DNA of 64,000 bases from Henricia sp. BOLD:AAB3569 (GCA_037783545.1 JBBELK010000010.1:682001-746000); one strand, 5' to 3'; counted from the first letter of the stretch, positions 25,076 to 38,507 are shown. The notes: generated from the sequence alone by a model not told the origin. Numbers and translations are program-made.

Positions 25076-25758
25076 ATGTACATACAGAAGGCACAAGAAT
25101 AATCTTGTAGAACCATAAGGCCAATTTTCCCACTAGAACATCAATCCCCGGGCAAACTCACCCCGGGGTGGTGCACGATTTTTCACCCCCGAGTTCAACC
25201 CCACGTCTTTTCACACTTGCCTTTCTCAAACCACACATACATGTACTGTCTACATGTATATTTCGGCCTGGGCGAGCTCAGTCCCATGGATCGTAAACTG
25301 ATTAGATGGAAGAATGCGATGCAGTATGAAGCGCCCCCACAGTGATATATTGCGACAAGCCAGCGAAGAATTTGTCAACTTCAAGTCTGATCAGTCTTAC
25401 ATGTCATGCATACTGTACATGATGTAGTTCAACACGCTGTCTCGTTATCTGCTAAATGGTTAGCTTTGTCACGAAAGCCTATGCAGCAGGAGTACATAGC
25501 ACACGTGGGGCCGCGCAACGTCATTGTCAATGTGTATAAATATCACACATTTACGCCTGGAATGAAAACTACGCACTCGACAGTGCTCACAAAGAGGAAC
25601 TGATAATAATTTTTGTGTGCTAAAACAAACAAAGCGCATGTTTTTTACACTGAAATTTTGCACAAACACAGACAAATCGGTATTTTTTTCATATACATTG
25701 ATGAATAAAGATTTCAAGGAAATTACCTCCTGGAATCAACAGCTAGATAATGTAATTT

Positions 25759-26007
25759 ACTTCCCACTTGCACTTTTGTCGCAAATGTTGCTTTTCTGTA
25801 GAAAAATCACATTTTCTCCTTCAAAAATTGCCTTCAGTTAGTGCACAAGATAACCATTCACGCGCGCGCGTAGCGCCCTCTGTTGTCGCGCTTACGCACA
25901 GACCGCTCGCCGCGTCATTTTGTGCATTACATGTACTTTATGCATTAATTTTATCATTTATTTATCTCAGAAATGCAACATTTTCGACAGAAGTGCAAGT
26001 GGGAAGT
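25759..26007. mobile_element. Short foldback element
   Basis: acttcccacttgcacttttg (25759) and cagaagtgcaagtgggaagt (25988) are inverted, with one mismatch over the arm. The interior has a GC-rich gcgcgcgcg run and a gcgccctct word. Just to its left, 25676-25745 matches in reverse the repeats at 31037 and 31360. Confidence 0.7.
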
Positions 26008-26182
26008 ATCTTAGGCCATGAGAATAAAAGTTATAGATTTGCGTCCGGGCATTTTTGAAATGACATGAGGCTTTTTTTCATTATTCATTATTCATTATTT
26101 TCTCGTACTAGCTTCTTCAACGATGTAATTGCAATATGTATGTAGTTATTAATGCTAGTGATGCGTAATACCATGTGTACTG

Positions 26183-27082
26183 CTAGCCCTAAAGTTAGGG
26201 CTGTAAATTGCTCGCTTTTCCAATCTGACTTTTTACAGTCGCAAATCACAGCCCTAAGGCAGGGTAGTACGACAATACTCAGTCTGAAACTGCTCAAATC
26301 TGACAAAGTTCTACTACAAATATCGTCCGAAGCACATCAGACCGAGCACTTTCACATACACCATTGTAATCCTGAGAGTCTAGTGTTTCATAAAATAACA
26401 GTAACGCTTACGGAATCGTCAATTTGGCCATCTACGATGTCTGGAAACATTGGACAAAATTCGGACAACGTTCTGAGCCGCATTCCCTGGGCGACGCCAT
26501 CTTAGCTGATATGCTGGCGCTTCTCGATCATGAGACGTCAAGGAGCCCGGCTAACTATGCAATATGCATAATTCATATTGGCGTCACGTGTGTTTATCCC
26601 AGCTGGCAATACGTCACGCGCGCAGTGCAGCTAGTTATCGAACTGTGCGAGTGACGTATTGCCAGCTGGGATAAACACACGGACGTCAATATGAACTATG
26701 CATATTGCACGAGCTGGGCTCCTTGACCGAGAAGCGCCACCACGCGTCCAGCATATCAGCTAAGATGGCGTCGCCCAGGGAATGCGGCTCAGAACGTTGT
26801 CCGAATTTTGTCCAATGTTTCCAGACATCGTAGATGGCCAAATTGACGATTCCGTAAGCGTTACTGTTATTTTATGAAACACTAGACTCTCAGGATTACA
26901 ATGGTGTATGTGAAAGTGCTCGGTCTGATGTGCTTCGGACGATATTTGTAGTAGAACTTTGTCAGATTTGAGCAGTTTCAGACTGAGTATTGTCGTACTA
27001 CCCTGCCTTAGGGCTGTGATTTGCGACTGTAAAAAGTCAGATTTGAAAAGCGAGCAATTTACAGCCCTAACTTTAGGGCTAG
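26183..27082. repeat. Near-perfect palindrome with arms of about 435 bp
   Basis: The left arm 26183-26617 and right arm 26651-27082 are almost exact reverse complements around a 33-bp spacer. Overlapping open frames on the two strands (117 and 127 codons) translate the same arm twice and are not independent genes. The arms contain aagatggcg (YY1-like) and gtgacgtattg words. Whether it is a foldback transposon, a recent inverted duplication or a hairpin RNA source cannot be decided here. Confidence 0.9.
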
Positions 27083-30000
27083 TGTACTGCATGCTTATAC
27101 ATACCCCTAGTTCGTGGAGACGATAGCGGAACGAACCTCTCATACATGTAGTTCTAGGAGTAGCTTATACATATCTATTTTGCTTGTGAAGGAAACACCA
27201 GAAACTACTGAAAGAGTTTTTCATTGAAAACGTCATAAAACTTTAATAAAACATGCTCCAAAGTCTACATCATTTTAGAGTCAAAATCAGATAAAAAGTC
27301 CCGTTTTAACATGAATGATCAGGCTGTTCCATTTTGTTTGTGAAGGTACATGTAACATAAAAACTACTAAAACAGCGTCCGTCCAAAATTCTCAAAATAC
27401 CAGATGCGCCCGTTCAATAAATGTAGCGCCTGGACAAAATCGTCGAGCGCGCGCCCGAGCAACAGAATCACGACGTACATGTACAATGGGCTATTGACCC
27501 CTTTCGAACACGTGCGAATATGCCATTTTGGGAGTCAAATACAGTTGTTTGCCCAGTTCCGAACCGGGTTTCATATCGTCGTTGATTGCAATCTGGAGGA
27601 GACTATTCTGAAAAAAACTCTGACCCTACGAAGTGTAGCAACTTTCGCTGATTTTAAGCATACCGACATTTGGTGCAAAGCCGCTCGTAAATTGGGTGAA
27701 TTTGCCAACGGAACATCGGAAGTCAGTTGGCGACTTTCGAACCGATTTGCTAGTTTCGAATAGGGCGCCCTCTCTGCCCAGACTACGTGGAGATTGTTTC
27801 GCCCAACTTCATAGATAGGCCTACTACTAGATGTGAGCAAAAGCTGCACTATGAAGTGCTTAAAATGGGGGCAAAGAGGGCACCACCTACACCTTTTGTA
27901 CAAAAAAAAGGAGAAAAATCAAAAGCAGGTGAAAATGGAAATTTTATCTGCTTGAAAGCACAATTTTTTCCCTTTAATTCATCATTGTTGGATATTTGTT
28001 TGAAAACCATTTTTTCCCCCCGAGGTCCACCTCCAGAATTAAGCCTTGTCTTGTTCCGAGTGATACATGTATAGCCTAGTACAAAACAGAATACTTGCAG
28101 GGTTTTAAAGAACTGTTTAACTAAAAACAAACAAAAATCGTGACCTGAATTTAAGAGATTGTTATTGCAAATGTAAGAGATGTTTAAGCATCTTAGCAAG
28201 TTTTAATGCCGAACATTTGACAAAGCCCTCCCATCCAATCTGTTAATAAAAAAGAGCACCATTTGTATACAACAAACACGAAACAATGTATATATGTTTG
28301 TCTCGTTTTCATTCATAAAATGTTACTTTTATTAGCAAAACCTTTAGATAACCCCGTAGATAACGCACTAAATATGTTGTTAAATTACCAAGCATCAATC
28401 AACAACAACAAATTGTATACATTATATAGTGGATTTTCATGTTATTTATATTTATATATAAATATTATATTTTGGATGAAATATTATAATCTGAAATATT
28501 ATGTAAGATGTTCATAATTGACTGATCATCATGGAAAATATAATTGTGCATATTTGTTATGAAAAAGTGGGATCCCTTAAATTCAACAATAAATAGATAA
28601 GGCATATACATGTAGACCATATCGAATAGCCGCATGGCAACTTTTGCTATTTACATTGCTTTATGTAAGCACAAAATGTATTAACCATGCATGTGTTCTC
28701 AAGGGGGAAAATGGCCAGCCTACATGGTGGCAGCTATTTCATATGGTATATACATGTTTACAGACATGTAGATCCCTTTGTATATTTGCAATCACAAGGT
28801 TTTGAAATTATTTCAGATCATCAAACGAAAAAAACAAATGCAAAGAATATCCAGTATTCGTTTTGAAATTACAAAAATGTGCACTACATGTATGTACATA
28901 GGTCAAATAAAACAAATCATGTAACTATTATAGAAAAGGTTGTCTAAAGTTGAAACTGTAAAAAGGCTGCTATCTATTTAAACTAAAATTAACCTTTGCA
29001 AGTCAAGATCTTGTTAGCATAAAACTGGCCCCTGAAGTTAAGCAGAGTTTTGTGTTGACGATTTTTGTTCATTCTGTTGCAAATGGCTCACGGTTTGAGT
29101 TAATAGGGGTTCAGTGTGTTAAGCAAATTTGAGCCATTAAAATTAATTGAAGCTTGACACATTTTACAAAAAGCATGTAATTTTTAAATTATGAAATTAT
29201 GTAACCAACTGCTTGGCATTACAAATAGAGTTTAACATGAAAATACATGTAAATAAAATAAAATAATCATAAATGTATATAAAAACTTACTAGATGTCAA
29301 TATAAATGGCTTATTTTTATTGTGTTCCAATTCAAAAATTATACAGAGCAGAATTTTGTCTTCAATATTTTATTGATCATTGAAAGATTTTTTATCATTT
29401 ACAACTTTGCATTAACAGGAGTTGTGAGCAAATTTGAGCCATCAAACTTGACTGAACCTTGTCTTTTTCACAAAAAATGAAAGGGGAAAGATTTTACTCA
29501 TAAAAGTCCTGCAAGTTTTACTCTAAAAACAAAAATGTTAATTAAAATTAGAGTTTCCCATTACAATTAACTACACTGTTTAGCAGTAAGCTGTAAATTC
29601 AGTGCAGACATATTGTCTTTATTGAAGTAGAATCTTTCCACAGAGGGTGTAGTGTCACAGGCCTCGAAATTCATTTTCAAAAGGGCACAGCAATTTTCTT
29701 TTATAGTAAAGGGCACCTGAATGAGGAAATGGAAAATTTGTGTTAGAACTTTTTAAGGGCAACACGGCAAGCACAGGGCAATTTGCCGAGGTGCTGTGGG
29801 TTATTTCAAGGCCGGGTGTCAGTGTGCAGTGCCACATTGACACTGCTGCTTATGTGGAATTGCGACACATGAAACAGCCGTAGATGCCCAATGCATTTAC
29901 TGCGCAAAAATGCCAAACGACCCTCCAAGGAGAACGGCTGTTTTATGTAAGGTCAGCCCGCAGGCGCAGCGCAACACAACGTTCATCTAAGCTACTCCCA

Positions 30001-30558
30001 CGATTCCAAACTAGACAAACGACACTGCATCTTAACTTGCAAGTATTATAAATATTCACTGCTCCATAGTTTCCCATTTTTTTACTGAAACTTTGTGAAT
30101 AATAATACTTACTTTGTATGTGTAAAACCCGTCTGTAGCCCGCAACGTTTTGCGATTTTGTGGGTTATCCTGTGACAAGCCCGCCTGTGCGCCAGATTTT
30201 TGATGGTCGTAAAATTAGATTGAGTTGAAAAATGTGGCCGTATCGTCGACAGAATCGAAAAAACTCGGGACAAATTACATGATTAAAATGGTAAATGGTT
30301 GGTCTTCAAATGTATAGTATTTTGAGTGTTTGGTTTTCAAATTTGTTTTCATGCGCTACACTTAAACTTGAAATGATTCGTAACCGGCAATGATTCGAAA
30401 CTGGGCAAACAACTGTAATGCCGAGTCATTGTGGAAGCAATGCGCATGCGCGTTGTGTGTCTCTGGTGTGCGTAACGCGGTTTAGTTCACCAATGGGAGC
30501 CTCATCATAGCGTGTTTACTCCCAAATTACGTCATTGGCACGAGCTCAATTAGGGCTA
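27083..30558. other. Intron sequence, no supported gene
   Basis: 27380-27790 is CpG- and GC-rich with a 119-codon open frame (27404-27763) and opposing frames, but no homology that I recognise. 28.2-29.6 kb is strongly AT-rich. A repeat at 29659-29814 is listed separately. Confidence 0.4.
29659..29814. mobile_element. Small MITE-like repeat
   Basis: It starts caggcctcgaaattc and ends with an imperfect complement (ttatttcaaggccg). The left two thirds match 19937-20036. Confidence 0.65.
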
Positions 30559-30702
30559 GGGCTGCTTTCGAGCGCGGCACCAGGGGATCCCTAGTGTTCC
30601 CTGGTGCGCGTTCGAAAGGCACAAACTGCATGTGTGTGACGTAACGTTACCAGCGCCTGGGAGCTGGTGGGAGCACCAGGGACGAGCGCTCGAAAGCAGC
30701 CC
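30559..30702. mobile_element. Foldback MITE, GGGCTGCTTTCGAGCGC termini
   Basis: The left end GGGCTGCTTTCGAGCGC is matched by its near complement at 30686-30702. Further paired words inside (caccaggg/cctggtgc/ccaggga) make nested hairpins. No target duplication was resolved. Confidence 0.8.
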
Positions 30703-32426
30703 AACAAGTCGATCTTTTTGTATAAATAGTGTGCAGCGACTGGTACCCAGAAGTCGGCTATTTCGTAACGGCAAATCGCATGCATTTTTCTCTGTGTCGC
30801 AGGGCATCCTGACTACATTTTTAGTCAATGAACGGGACCTTGTCTACTAGTAAAATGCGTGAATATAACCTTTTACCATTGTTTGATGATTTGAAACTTG
30901 AAAATTTGTGATGCAGAGTCTTTTTTGTAAAAATAATGAACATTTTTGAAAATAATGAAATTTTTCGACGGTAGCTTACAGAGCATGCGGGCGGTGGACG
31001 CAAATCTATCATTTTCATTCTCATGGCCTTAGAATTTGATGATCTGTTGATTCCAGGAGGTAATTTCATTCGAATCTTTGTTCAATGTATACGAAAAAAA
31101 TACCGACAAATCTCCCCAAACTACTATCGCTGGTTTCACAAGTCAGTTTAACAACACAAACCATGCAAACTACCCTTTTTGGACTAGAAATCTCAGCGTC
31201 AAAGAAACGTCTTGCTGTGTTCCATTTCAAATATTTAAAAAAATCGTTTTAAAAATAAATATCGTCAGAAAGTATTCTTTATTTTCAGTAGGCCCCTAAT
31301 CTATTAAAAAACTTTTGAATTGAACAATGCTGTGATGTTTTACAGCGCATTTCTCACAGAATTTGATGATCTGTTGATTCCAGGAGGTAATTTCATTCAA
31401 ATCTTTGTTCAACGTATACAGAAAAAAATACCGTTTGCAATAATGAACAATTAAAAATTTAAAAAGCCGCATCACTTTTAAAAATCCCTTGGGACGGTAA
31501 ACCGAATTTTTATTCTCATGGCACAAAAACATGTGAGCAGCTAGCTGCACTTCCAGACTTTGTTTTCAAAGTCTAAGAAAACTGGATATTGTACTTGTAG
31601 GCCTATGGTAAAATCATGAAAATCGGGGAAAATTAGTGTTGAACGTGTACTGTAAACTACACGTCATTTTGTTTAAAACTGTCGCGAGATTTTAAAAAAC
31701 AAAGACAAAATTCAAACGTTTTCTTACCATCCATGTGCATGATGTACCGGTACGTCTACGTCTGTGCCGCTTTGAAATCCAGCCGTTAACATTTATACAG
31801 CCTTCGCGCGCGCGGTCCGGTACATTGGTTCCCGATCCCTATAGATTGGTTCGCTTTTTGCGAAAATATCCTGTGTGGAATATGTGGACGGGAACCAGTC
31901 TAGCGGTCCGGTTGATATCGGGTAGACAGTAGACTGGTTCCCTGTCCGCGCGCATAAACATCTGAAAATAGTGCCCATAATTTTGAAATTGCAAAACTAT
32001 CCCACCGAAATCCACAAATCGAAAAGGGAAAATTTATTGCTGGGGTTGCATTTTTTTTAGAACAGGTCGTCGCTAGTGGACCTTGCCTACTCAAATTTTC
32101 TAACTAAGCATTTGTGCTGTAGAATTCGAGAACAATTCGACATTATTGTCCTTGCAGTGTGTTGGCTTTGCAAGAAATTGTGACAAGTAACACTACCACT
32201 TAGTGCAAACAATATTTGGTCTGCCGAACGAGTCTGTTTTTTGTTGTGTGCGGATTTGGGCGTGTTTTAAACTCATATTCATGCTAAATTTCACATAATT
32301 GCACCTATGCACTAGGTGACATTTTCAACCACCAAATACCAAAATCGGCAGTAAGTGCAAGCATATATTTATACAAGGCTTACCGTGTTGGTTCCGCCGT
32401 GGTAGCCTGCGTATACTTAAAGATAG
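30703..32426. repeat. Region with duplicated 75-bp segment
   Basis: The segment starting gaatttgatgatctgttgat occurs at 31032 and 31361, continuing through ccaggaggtaatttcatt. A reversed relative is near 25676-25745. The remaining sequence shows no exon or complete element. Confidence 0.6.
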
Positions 32427-32430
32427 TTAA

Positions 32431-32545
32431 AGGCAGAGCTCGTCAATGCGCGCGTGAGGCCAAATTCGTGGCACGAAATGTGCAGCTCTATGCCTTTGCT
32501 ATGGAGTTGCGTATTTCGTGGCACGAATTTGACGAGCCTCTGCCT
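32431..32545. mobile_element. piggyBac-type foldback MITE, copy 1
   Basis: Bounded by TTAA (32427-32430 and 32546-32549), starting AGGCAGAG and ending CTCTGCCT. The arms contain aaattcgtggcacgaaat and its complement. The sister copy starts 17 bp downstream. Confidence 0.85.
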
Positions 32546-32562
32546 TTAACGTTTGAATTTAA

Positions 32563-32691
32563 AGGCACAGGATCGTTAGCAATGCGCGCGCGCCAAATTC
32601 GTGCCACGAAATACGCAGCTCCATAGCAAAGGCATGGACCTGCGTATTTGTTGGCACGAATTTGGCGCGCATTGCTGACGAGCCTGTGCCT
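32563..32691. mobile_element. piggyBac-type foldback MITE, copy 2
   Basis: Bounded by TTAA (32559-32562 and 32692-32695), starting AGGCACAGG and ending CCTGTGCCT. It has the same interior as copy 1 and the copy at 61924-62056 (gccaaattcgtgccacga, tacgcagctcca). Confidence 0.85.
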
Positions 32692-32695
32692 TTAA

Positions 32696-34740
32696 GGCTA
32701 CAACCACTAAACAGCGCGGTACGAGGAAGCTTTTGCATATTGTCCAAAAATGTTTTTTGTAAATGGGCGAAGTGTGGTATTGTCGGCCTCGGCGTTGACA
32801 GGCGAGTTCATAAATACCACTCCGGACACGATCGGACATCGTGTTGTCCATGTCCAAAAAATGTGTACATGTTAGGTGACCGAAAAGAGAGTGGTATTTT
32901 CGGACTCAAAAATACCATAATTGAAAAAAATGACCAGTGGTCACTCGTGTCCGAATCGTCAGGCATTGGCAGAAACAGACCAATTAATGACGGTATTTTC
33001 GGACTCAGCGTCGACAGGCGAGTTCAACGGTAACACTTCGGACACAGTCGGACATTGGGTTAGGTTCTGTAGTTATGTCTGAAAATGTGTAGGAAAAAGT
33101 GACCATCGTAACGCTATTGTCCCATATGTTTATACACTAGCGTAAACCCTATGGTATTTTGTCCTCCGTGGGTTTTGTGAATAATTTACTTTTTGCCGAG
33201 CTGACGGGTGTGTGGCAAGTTGTAGGGGTACAACCCTGCCGTTTTGCCATTTTTCGAAAAATGTTGAAAGCCTCGGTTTCGGCCGAAAAAAATGAGTGTG
33301 AGGTGCGTGGCACCAAGGAGTTCATTTCCGAAATTTAATCTCGATCGGACAAGGGATGGGTCAGTTATGGACGTGTTCGTGATGTTGAAGGGCGCCCTCT
33401 GTTGTTTGGTTTTCTATTTCCGCTTATAACGTTTGAACCCCTTGGCCGATTTTGACCGGACCTCAAACAGCGTATAGCGCATGTTTCCGCGTATCTCGTA
33501 TTACAATTTGACTCTTCTGTAACCTTGTATTGTCTAATTACGGCCGTTTTACGAGACCCATGTGTTTTTCTCAATTTCTGCTAAAAATAGAGAACCCTTT
33601 CGCCGATTGCAACTAAACTTGGACAGACGTTGAGCAGGGAGGGTCCACATCTCTCGTCCAAGTGTGGTTGCGATCGGTCGCTCTAGCGACCAGTTATATC
33701 AAAAATACCGCTTTTGGGGGGATGGCCGTAACCCCGCCCCCCATCGTCCCATTGGCTCCTCAGTACTTTTTAATTGTAGCGTTCGACATTCTGCATAAGG
33801 TGTTAAAAGGACAAGTGTATCGGAATCTGCGTTGTCGAGTTATTGCCCAAAATGTGTACGAGTAAAGTGAATATCGTAACGCTATGGGATTTCGTACTTG
33901 CGTTTTTTTTTGGTGTATTTCTCCTATCTATTTGTACACAGTTTTTTAATCGTTAATTAATGAAGAACGCTCAGGCCGATTTTGACCAAACTTTGAAAGA
34001 TTGTGTGACTGGTAAGGAGGTATCGTTTGTCTTATGAGCGTGAACTCATTTGGTCATTCCGTTGTCCAGTTATAGGGTCAGTAAGTAAAGAGTGTGGCCT
34101 TAAAGTCTATTGGATTTTGTACGTGAATTATTTTAAGGACACTAGGCCCCGTTGCGATGCATACTGACTACCGTCAGCTACGTCTACGGCCGCCATCTTG
34201 TTTTTCCTGCCTTCTACCGCCGCCATCTTGCTTTTAGACCTCCTATACCTTTGTGCACAAGCGTAAACCCTATGGATTTTCGTACTTTGTCGTTTTTCGA
34301 GGGTTTATATAGGTTAGTACACTGTAGTTTAAAGTCTCCCATGTTTGTGCACAGCTAGTGCGCCCTCAAGTATAACGGTATTGTGTGCACCCAGACTGCG
34401 TTAAAGGAGGCGCGCACGTTTTCGTAACGCTATGGGATTTTCGTACTTGGTCGTTTTTCGATCACCTGCCATAGGGTTTGTACACAGTACGGTGAAAGTG
34501 TACTGCTGTGGGGTTTGAACCTCTGTAACTTCGAAACCGAGGCTCGTATGGGGTTCATTGCCTCATATATCTTGATCGTTAAGCGATGACGTAACTAGTC
34601 GAAGGTAGTCGTAGGCGGTTTATATGCATTGTTATGAAGTCGTAGCCAGTCGTAGGTAGTCGTATGTAGTCGTAGGAGGTTTGTGAGCACCTCCCATATG
34701 TTTACACAGTCTGAAGTCCCCCATAGGGTAGTGTACACTT
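32696..34740. repeat. Low-order degenerate repeats
   Basis: Variants of cgtaacgctatgggatttt and cgtacttggtcgtttttcga recur near 33110, 33887, 34265 and 34417. A short imperfect tandem of gtcgtagg-type units occupies about 34595-34680. No gene is supported. Confidence 0.55.
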
Positions 34741-34757
34741 GTGGTCAGTACAGTAGC

Positions 34758-37700
34758 ACACACTAATTAATCACATTATTTTTCCTACGTTTTGTTCACA
34801 GGTGATATTTTGGTTAAAATGACGTAACTATCACTCACTGGAAAGCGGTGACTGCAGAACCAGAAATGTTGGCGTTGTAGAATTGTTTTCACAGCGTGTA
34901 GCACACCACAAAAAAATCACGTTATTTTGTGAGGTTTTACTTAAAGGCGTTTTTCTTGTGAAAAGTACGGTATTTTAACTAAACCTACTTACGGTAAGTA
35001 TATAGATTTGAACGGGAAATGAAGGTGTAAAATTTGGCCAATATCGTGATTTCGAAACAACGAAATGACGTAATTTTCTTAGGTTACAATCGCAGGTGAT
35101 TTTTGGGTGCAAATAACATAATTTTAACTTATTGACAGACGGTGAACATCGGCGTTGCACAATTGTGTCTGCAACGTGCAGCACACACTAAATAGTCACG
35201 TAATTATGTGAGGTTTTAGTGTCAAGTATTTTTCTGGGGATAGTTACGTCATATTGTCTAACTGACTGGCGGTCCATGTACAACGGGAAATATTGGTTTT
35301 GTAAAATTGTGTCAATTATGTCTGGCATGCACCAAATAATCACGCTACTTTTTCTAGGTTATATTTACTGGTGATTTTTATGGTGAAAATTAAGTACTTT
35401 TCACCTACTTACCGACGGGGACTATAAAACGAAAAAAAGTTGGTATGGCAAAATTGTGCCACTAACGTGAGGCACACACAAAATGATGCACGTTATTTGC
35501 TAAAGATTTATTCGCATGTGTTTTTCTGGTAAAAATGACGTGAATTTCACTTAATGTCAGACGGTGACTGTAGAACGAGAAATGTTTGCATTCTAAAATC
35601 GTGAGTACAATGTGTAGCACACACTAATTAATCACGTTGTATTTCCTACGTTTTGTTTACAGGTGAATTTTTTGTTAAAATGACGTAACTATCACTCACT
35701 GGAAAGCGGTGACTGCAGAACCAGAAATGTTGGCGTTGTTAAATTGTTTCTATATACAGCGTGTGGCACACACCACAAAAATCACGTTATTTTGTGAGGT
35801 TTTATTCACAGGCGCTTTTCTTGTGAAAATGAGGGTATTTTAACTAAACCGACTTACAGTAAGTATAGAACGGGAAATAAAGGTGTCGTAAAATTGTGCC
35901 AATATCGTGATTTCGAAACCACGAAATGACGTAATTTCTTAGGTTACAATCGCAGGTGATTTTTGGGTGAAAATAACATAATTGTAACTTATTGACAGAC
36001 TTTGACTGTCTAACGGAAAACATCGGCGTTGCACAATTGTGTCTGCAACGTGTAGCACACACCAAATAGTCACGTAATTCTGTGAGGTTTTAGTGTCAAG
36101 TATTTTTCTGGTGATAGTTACGTCATTTTGACTAACTGACTGGCGGTCCATGTAGAACGGGAAATATTGGTTTTGTAAAATTGTGTTAATTACGTCCGGC
36201 ATGCACCAAATAATCACGCTACTTTTTCTAGGTTATAATTACTGGTGATTTTTATGGTGAAAAATAAGTACTTTTCACCTACTTACGGACGGTGACTATA
36301 GAACGAGAAATGTTGGTGTTGCCAAATTGTGCCGCCAACGTGTGGCACACACAAAATGATCACGTTATTTACTGAAGATTTATTCGCATGTGTTTTTCTG
36401 GTAAAAATGACGTGAATTTCACTTAATGTCAGACGGTGACTGTAGAACGAGAAATGTTTGCATTCTAAAATCGTGAGTACAATGTGTAGCACACACTAAT
36501 TAATCACGTTGTATTTCCTACGTTTTGTTCACAGGTGAATTTTTGGTTAAAATGACGTAACTATCACTCACTGGAAAGCGGTGACTGCAGAACCAGAAAT
36601 GTTGGCGTTGTTAAATTGTTTCTACAGCGTGTGGCACACACCACAAAAATCACGTTATTTTGTGAGGTTTTATTCACAGGCGCTTTTCTTGTGAAAATGA
36701 CGGTATTTTAACTAAACCGACTTACAGTAAGTATAAAACGGGAAATAAAGGTGTCGTAAAATTGTGCCAATATCGTGATTTCGAAACCACGAAATGACGT
36801 AATGTTTTTAGGTTACAATCGCAGGTGATTTTTGGGTGAAAATAACATAATTGTAACTTATTGACAGACGGTGGCTGTCCAACGGAAAACATCGGCGTTG
36901 CACAATTGTGTCTGCAACGTGTAGCACACACCAAATAGTCACGTAATTCTGTGAGGTTTTAGTGTCAAGTATTTTTCTGGTGATAGTTACATCATTTTGA
37001 CTAACTGACTGGCGGTCCATGTAGAACGGGAAATATTGGTTTTGTAAAATTGTGTCAATTACGTCCGGCATGCACCAAATAATCACGCTACTTTTTCTAG
37101 GTTATAATTACTGGTGATTTTTATGGTGAAAAATAAGTACTTTTCACCTACTTACGGACGGTGACTATAGAACGAGAAATGTTGGTGTTGCCAAATTGTG
37201 CCGCCAACGTGTGGCACACACAAAATGATCACGTTATTTACTGAAGATTTATTTGCATGTGTTTTTCTGGTAAAAATGACGTGAATTTCACTTAATGTCA
37301 GACGGTGACTGTAGAACGAGAAATGTTTGCATTCTAAAATCGTGAGTACAATGTGTAGCACACACTAATTAATCACGTTATATTTCCTACGTTTTGTTTA
37401 CAGGTGAATTTTTGGTTAAAATGACGTAACTATCACTCACTGGAAAGCGGTGACTGCAGAACCAAAAATGTTGGCTTTGTAAAATTGTGTCCCCAACGTG
37501 TGGCACACACTAACAAATCACGTCATCTTCTGTGGTTACATTTATAGGCGCTTTTCCTGTGAAAATTACGGTATTTTAACTCACAGACTTACGGTAAATA
37601 TGGAACGGGAAATGTCGGTGTTGTAAAACAGTGCCGGTATCGTAATTGCGTAACCTAAAAAATGACGTTATTTTCCTAGGTCATAATCGCAGGTGAAATT

Positions 37701-38060
37701 TTGGTGAAAATGACTTAATGTTCACTTGTTGACATACGGTGACTGAAGAACGGGAAATATTGGCGTTGCACAGTCGTATCAACGATGTGTACCACATACC
37801 AAATAGTCACGTGATATTGTAAGGTTTTATCAACAAGTATTTTTCTGGTAAAAAAAACGTAATTTTAACTGACAGACTGACGTTGAACTCACCACGAGAA
37901 AACATCGTGTTTTAAAATCTGGACAGGAACGTGAAACGTGGACAAAATAATTACGTAATTGTTGTGACGTTTTATACCATGGTGCTTTTCTAGTCCAAAT
38001 GACGTAATTTCCACCAGTAACTGCAACATTCCAAAATCACGTTAAAAATTTCACGCGATT
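34758..38060. repeat. Higher-order tandem array: ~145-bp monomers in ~870-bp blocks
   Basis: Monomers of about 145 bp share tcacgttattttn-aggtttt near their start and gtgtagcacacac near their end. Six distinct monomer types repeat in fixed order. The block landmark cacactaattaatcac begins near 34758, 35621, 36492 and 37361, giving block lengths of about 863, 871 and 869 bp. The second and third blocks look nearly identical. After 37.5 kb monomers continue in diverged order to about 38.06 kb. Repeated small - strand frames (for example near 35939 and 36808, 36283 and 37152) are the same unit translated twice. Confidence 0.9.
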
Positions 38061-38507
38061 TAGTAGTAATTTACGTGTGTTCCTCGAACGTGAAAAATTA
38101 GTTTCCCAAAAAAATTACAGAAAACACGTATTGTTGGCGTACATATTGCGTTACAAGTGCACCACACCGAAAATACCCCTAAATTTCACCAGTACCAACT
38201 GGTGATTGTTTGGTGTTTTGTTTACTGGGAATGGGTCAAAATTGGACTGAATGGTTTCTTTTTACCGGTACATATAGCTACATGTACATGTACCATCAGA
38301 ATATACAGAAAGCACCAACCAAAAAGGTTTTCATTGGCTGGAGTCACTTTGCTCTATCTGATCCATAAGGATAACAAAGTGCACCATGTTCAAGTAACAT
38401 GTTAACAATAACATCCAGAGATGACTATTAAAGGCCATATGTATCATTTGAAAGAGAAACCTCTTATTCCAGATTCGTGGAATAACAGAATAAGAGTTAC
38501 ACATACA

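Noticed and set aside
26152-27143. Two opposite open frames of 117 and 127 codons with near-identical proteins
   Set aside because: They are the two arms of the same palindrome, with no recognised motif or splice context.
27404-27763. 119-codon open frame in a CpG-rich patch
   Set aside because: Equally long frames run on the other strand. There is no domain, no splice support, and the GC-rich composition explains the lack of stops.
34975-37361. Repeated small - strand frames with MLHVADTIVQRRC-like peptides
   Set aside because: They recur at the block period of the higher-order array. This is non-coding satellite translated by chance.
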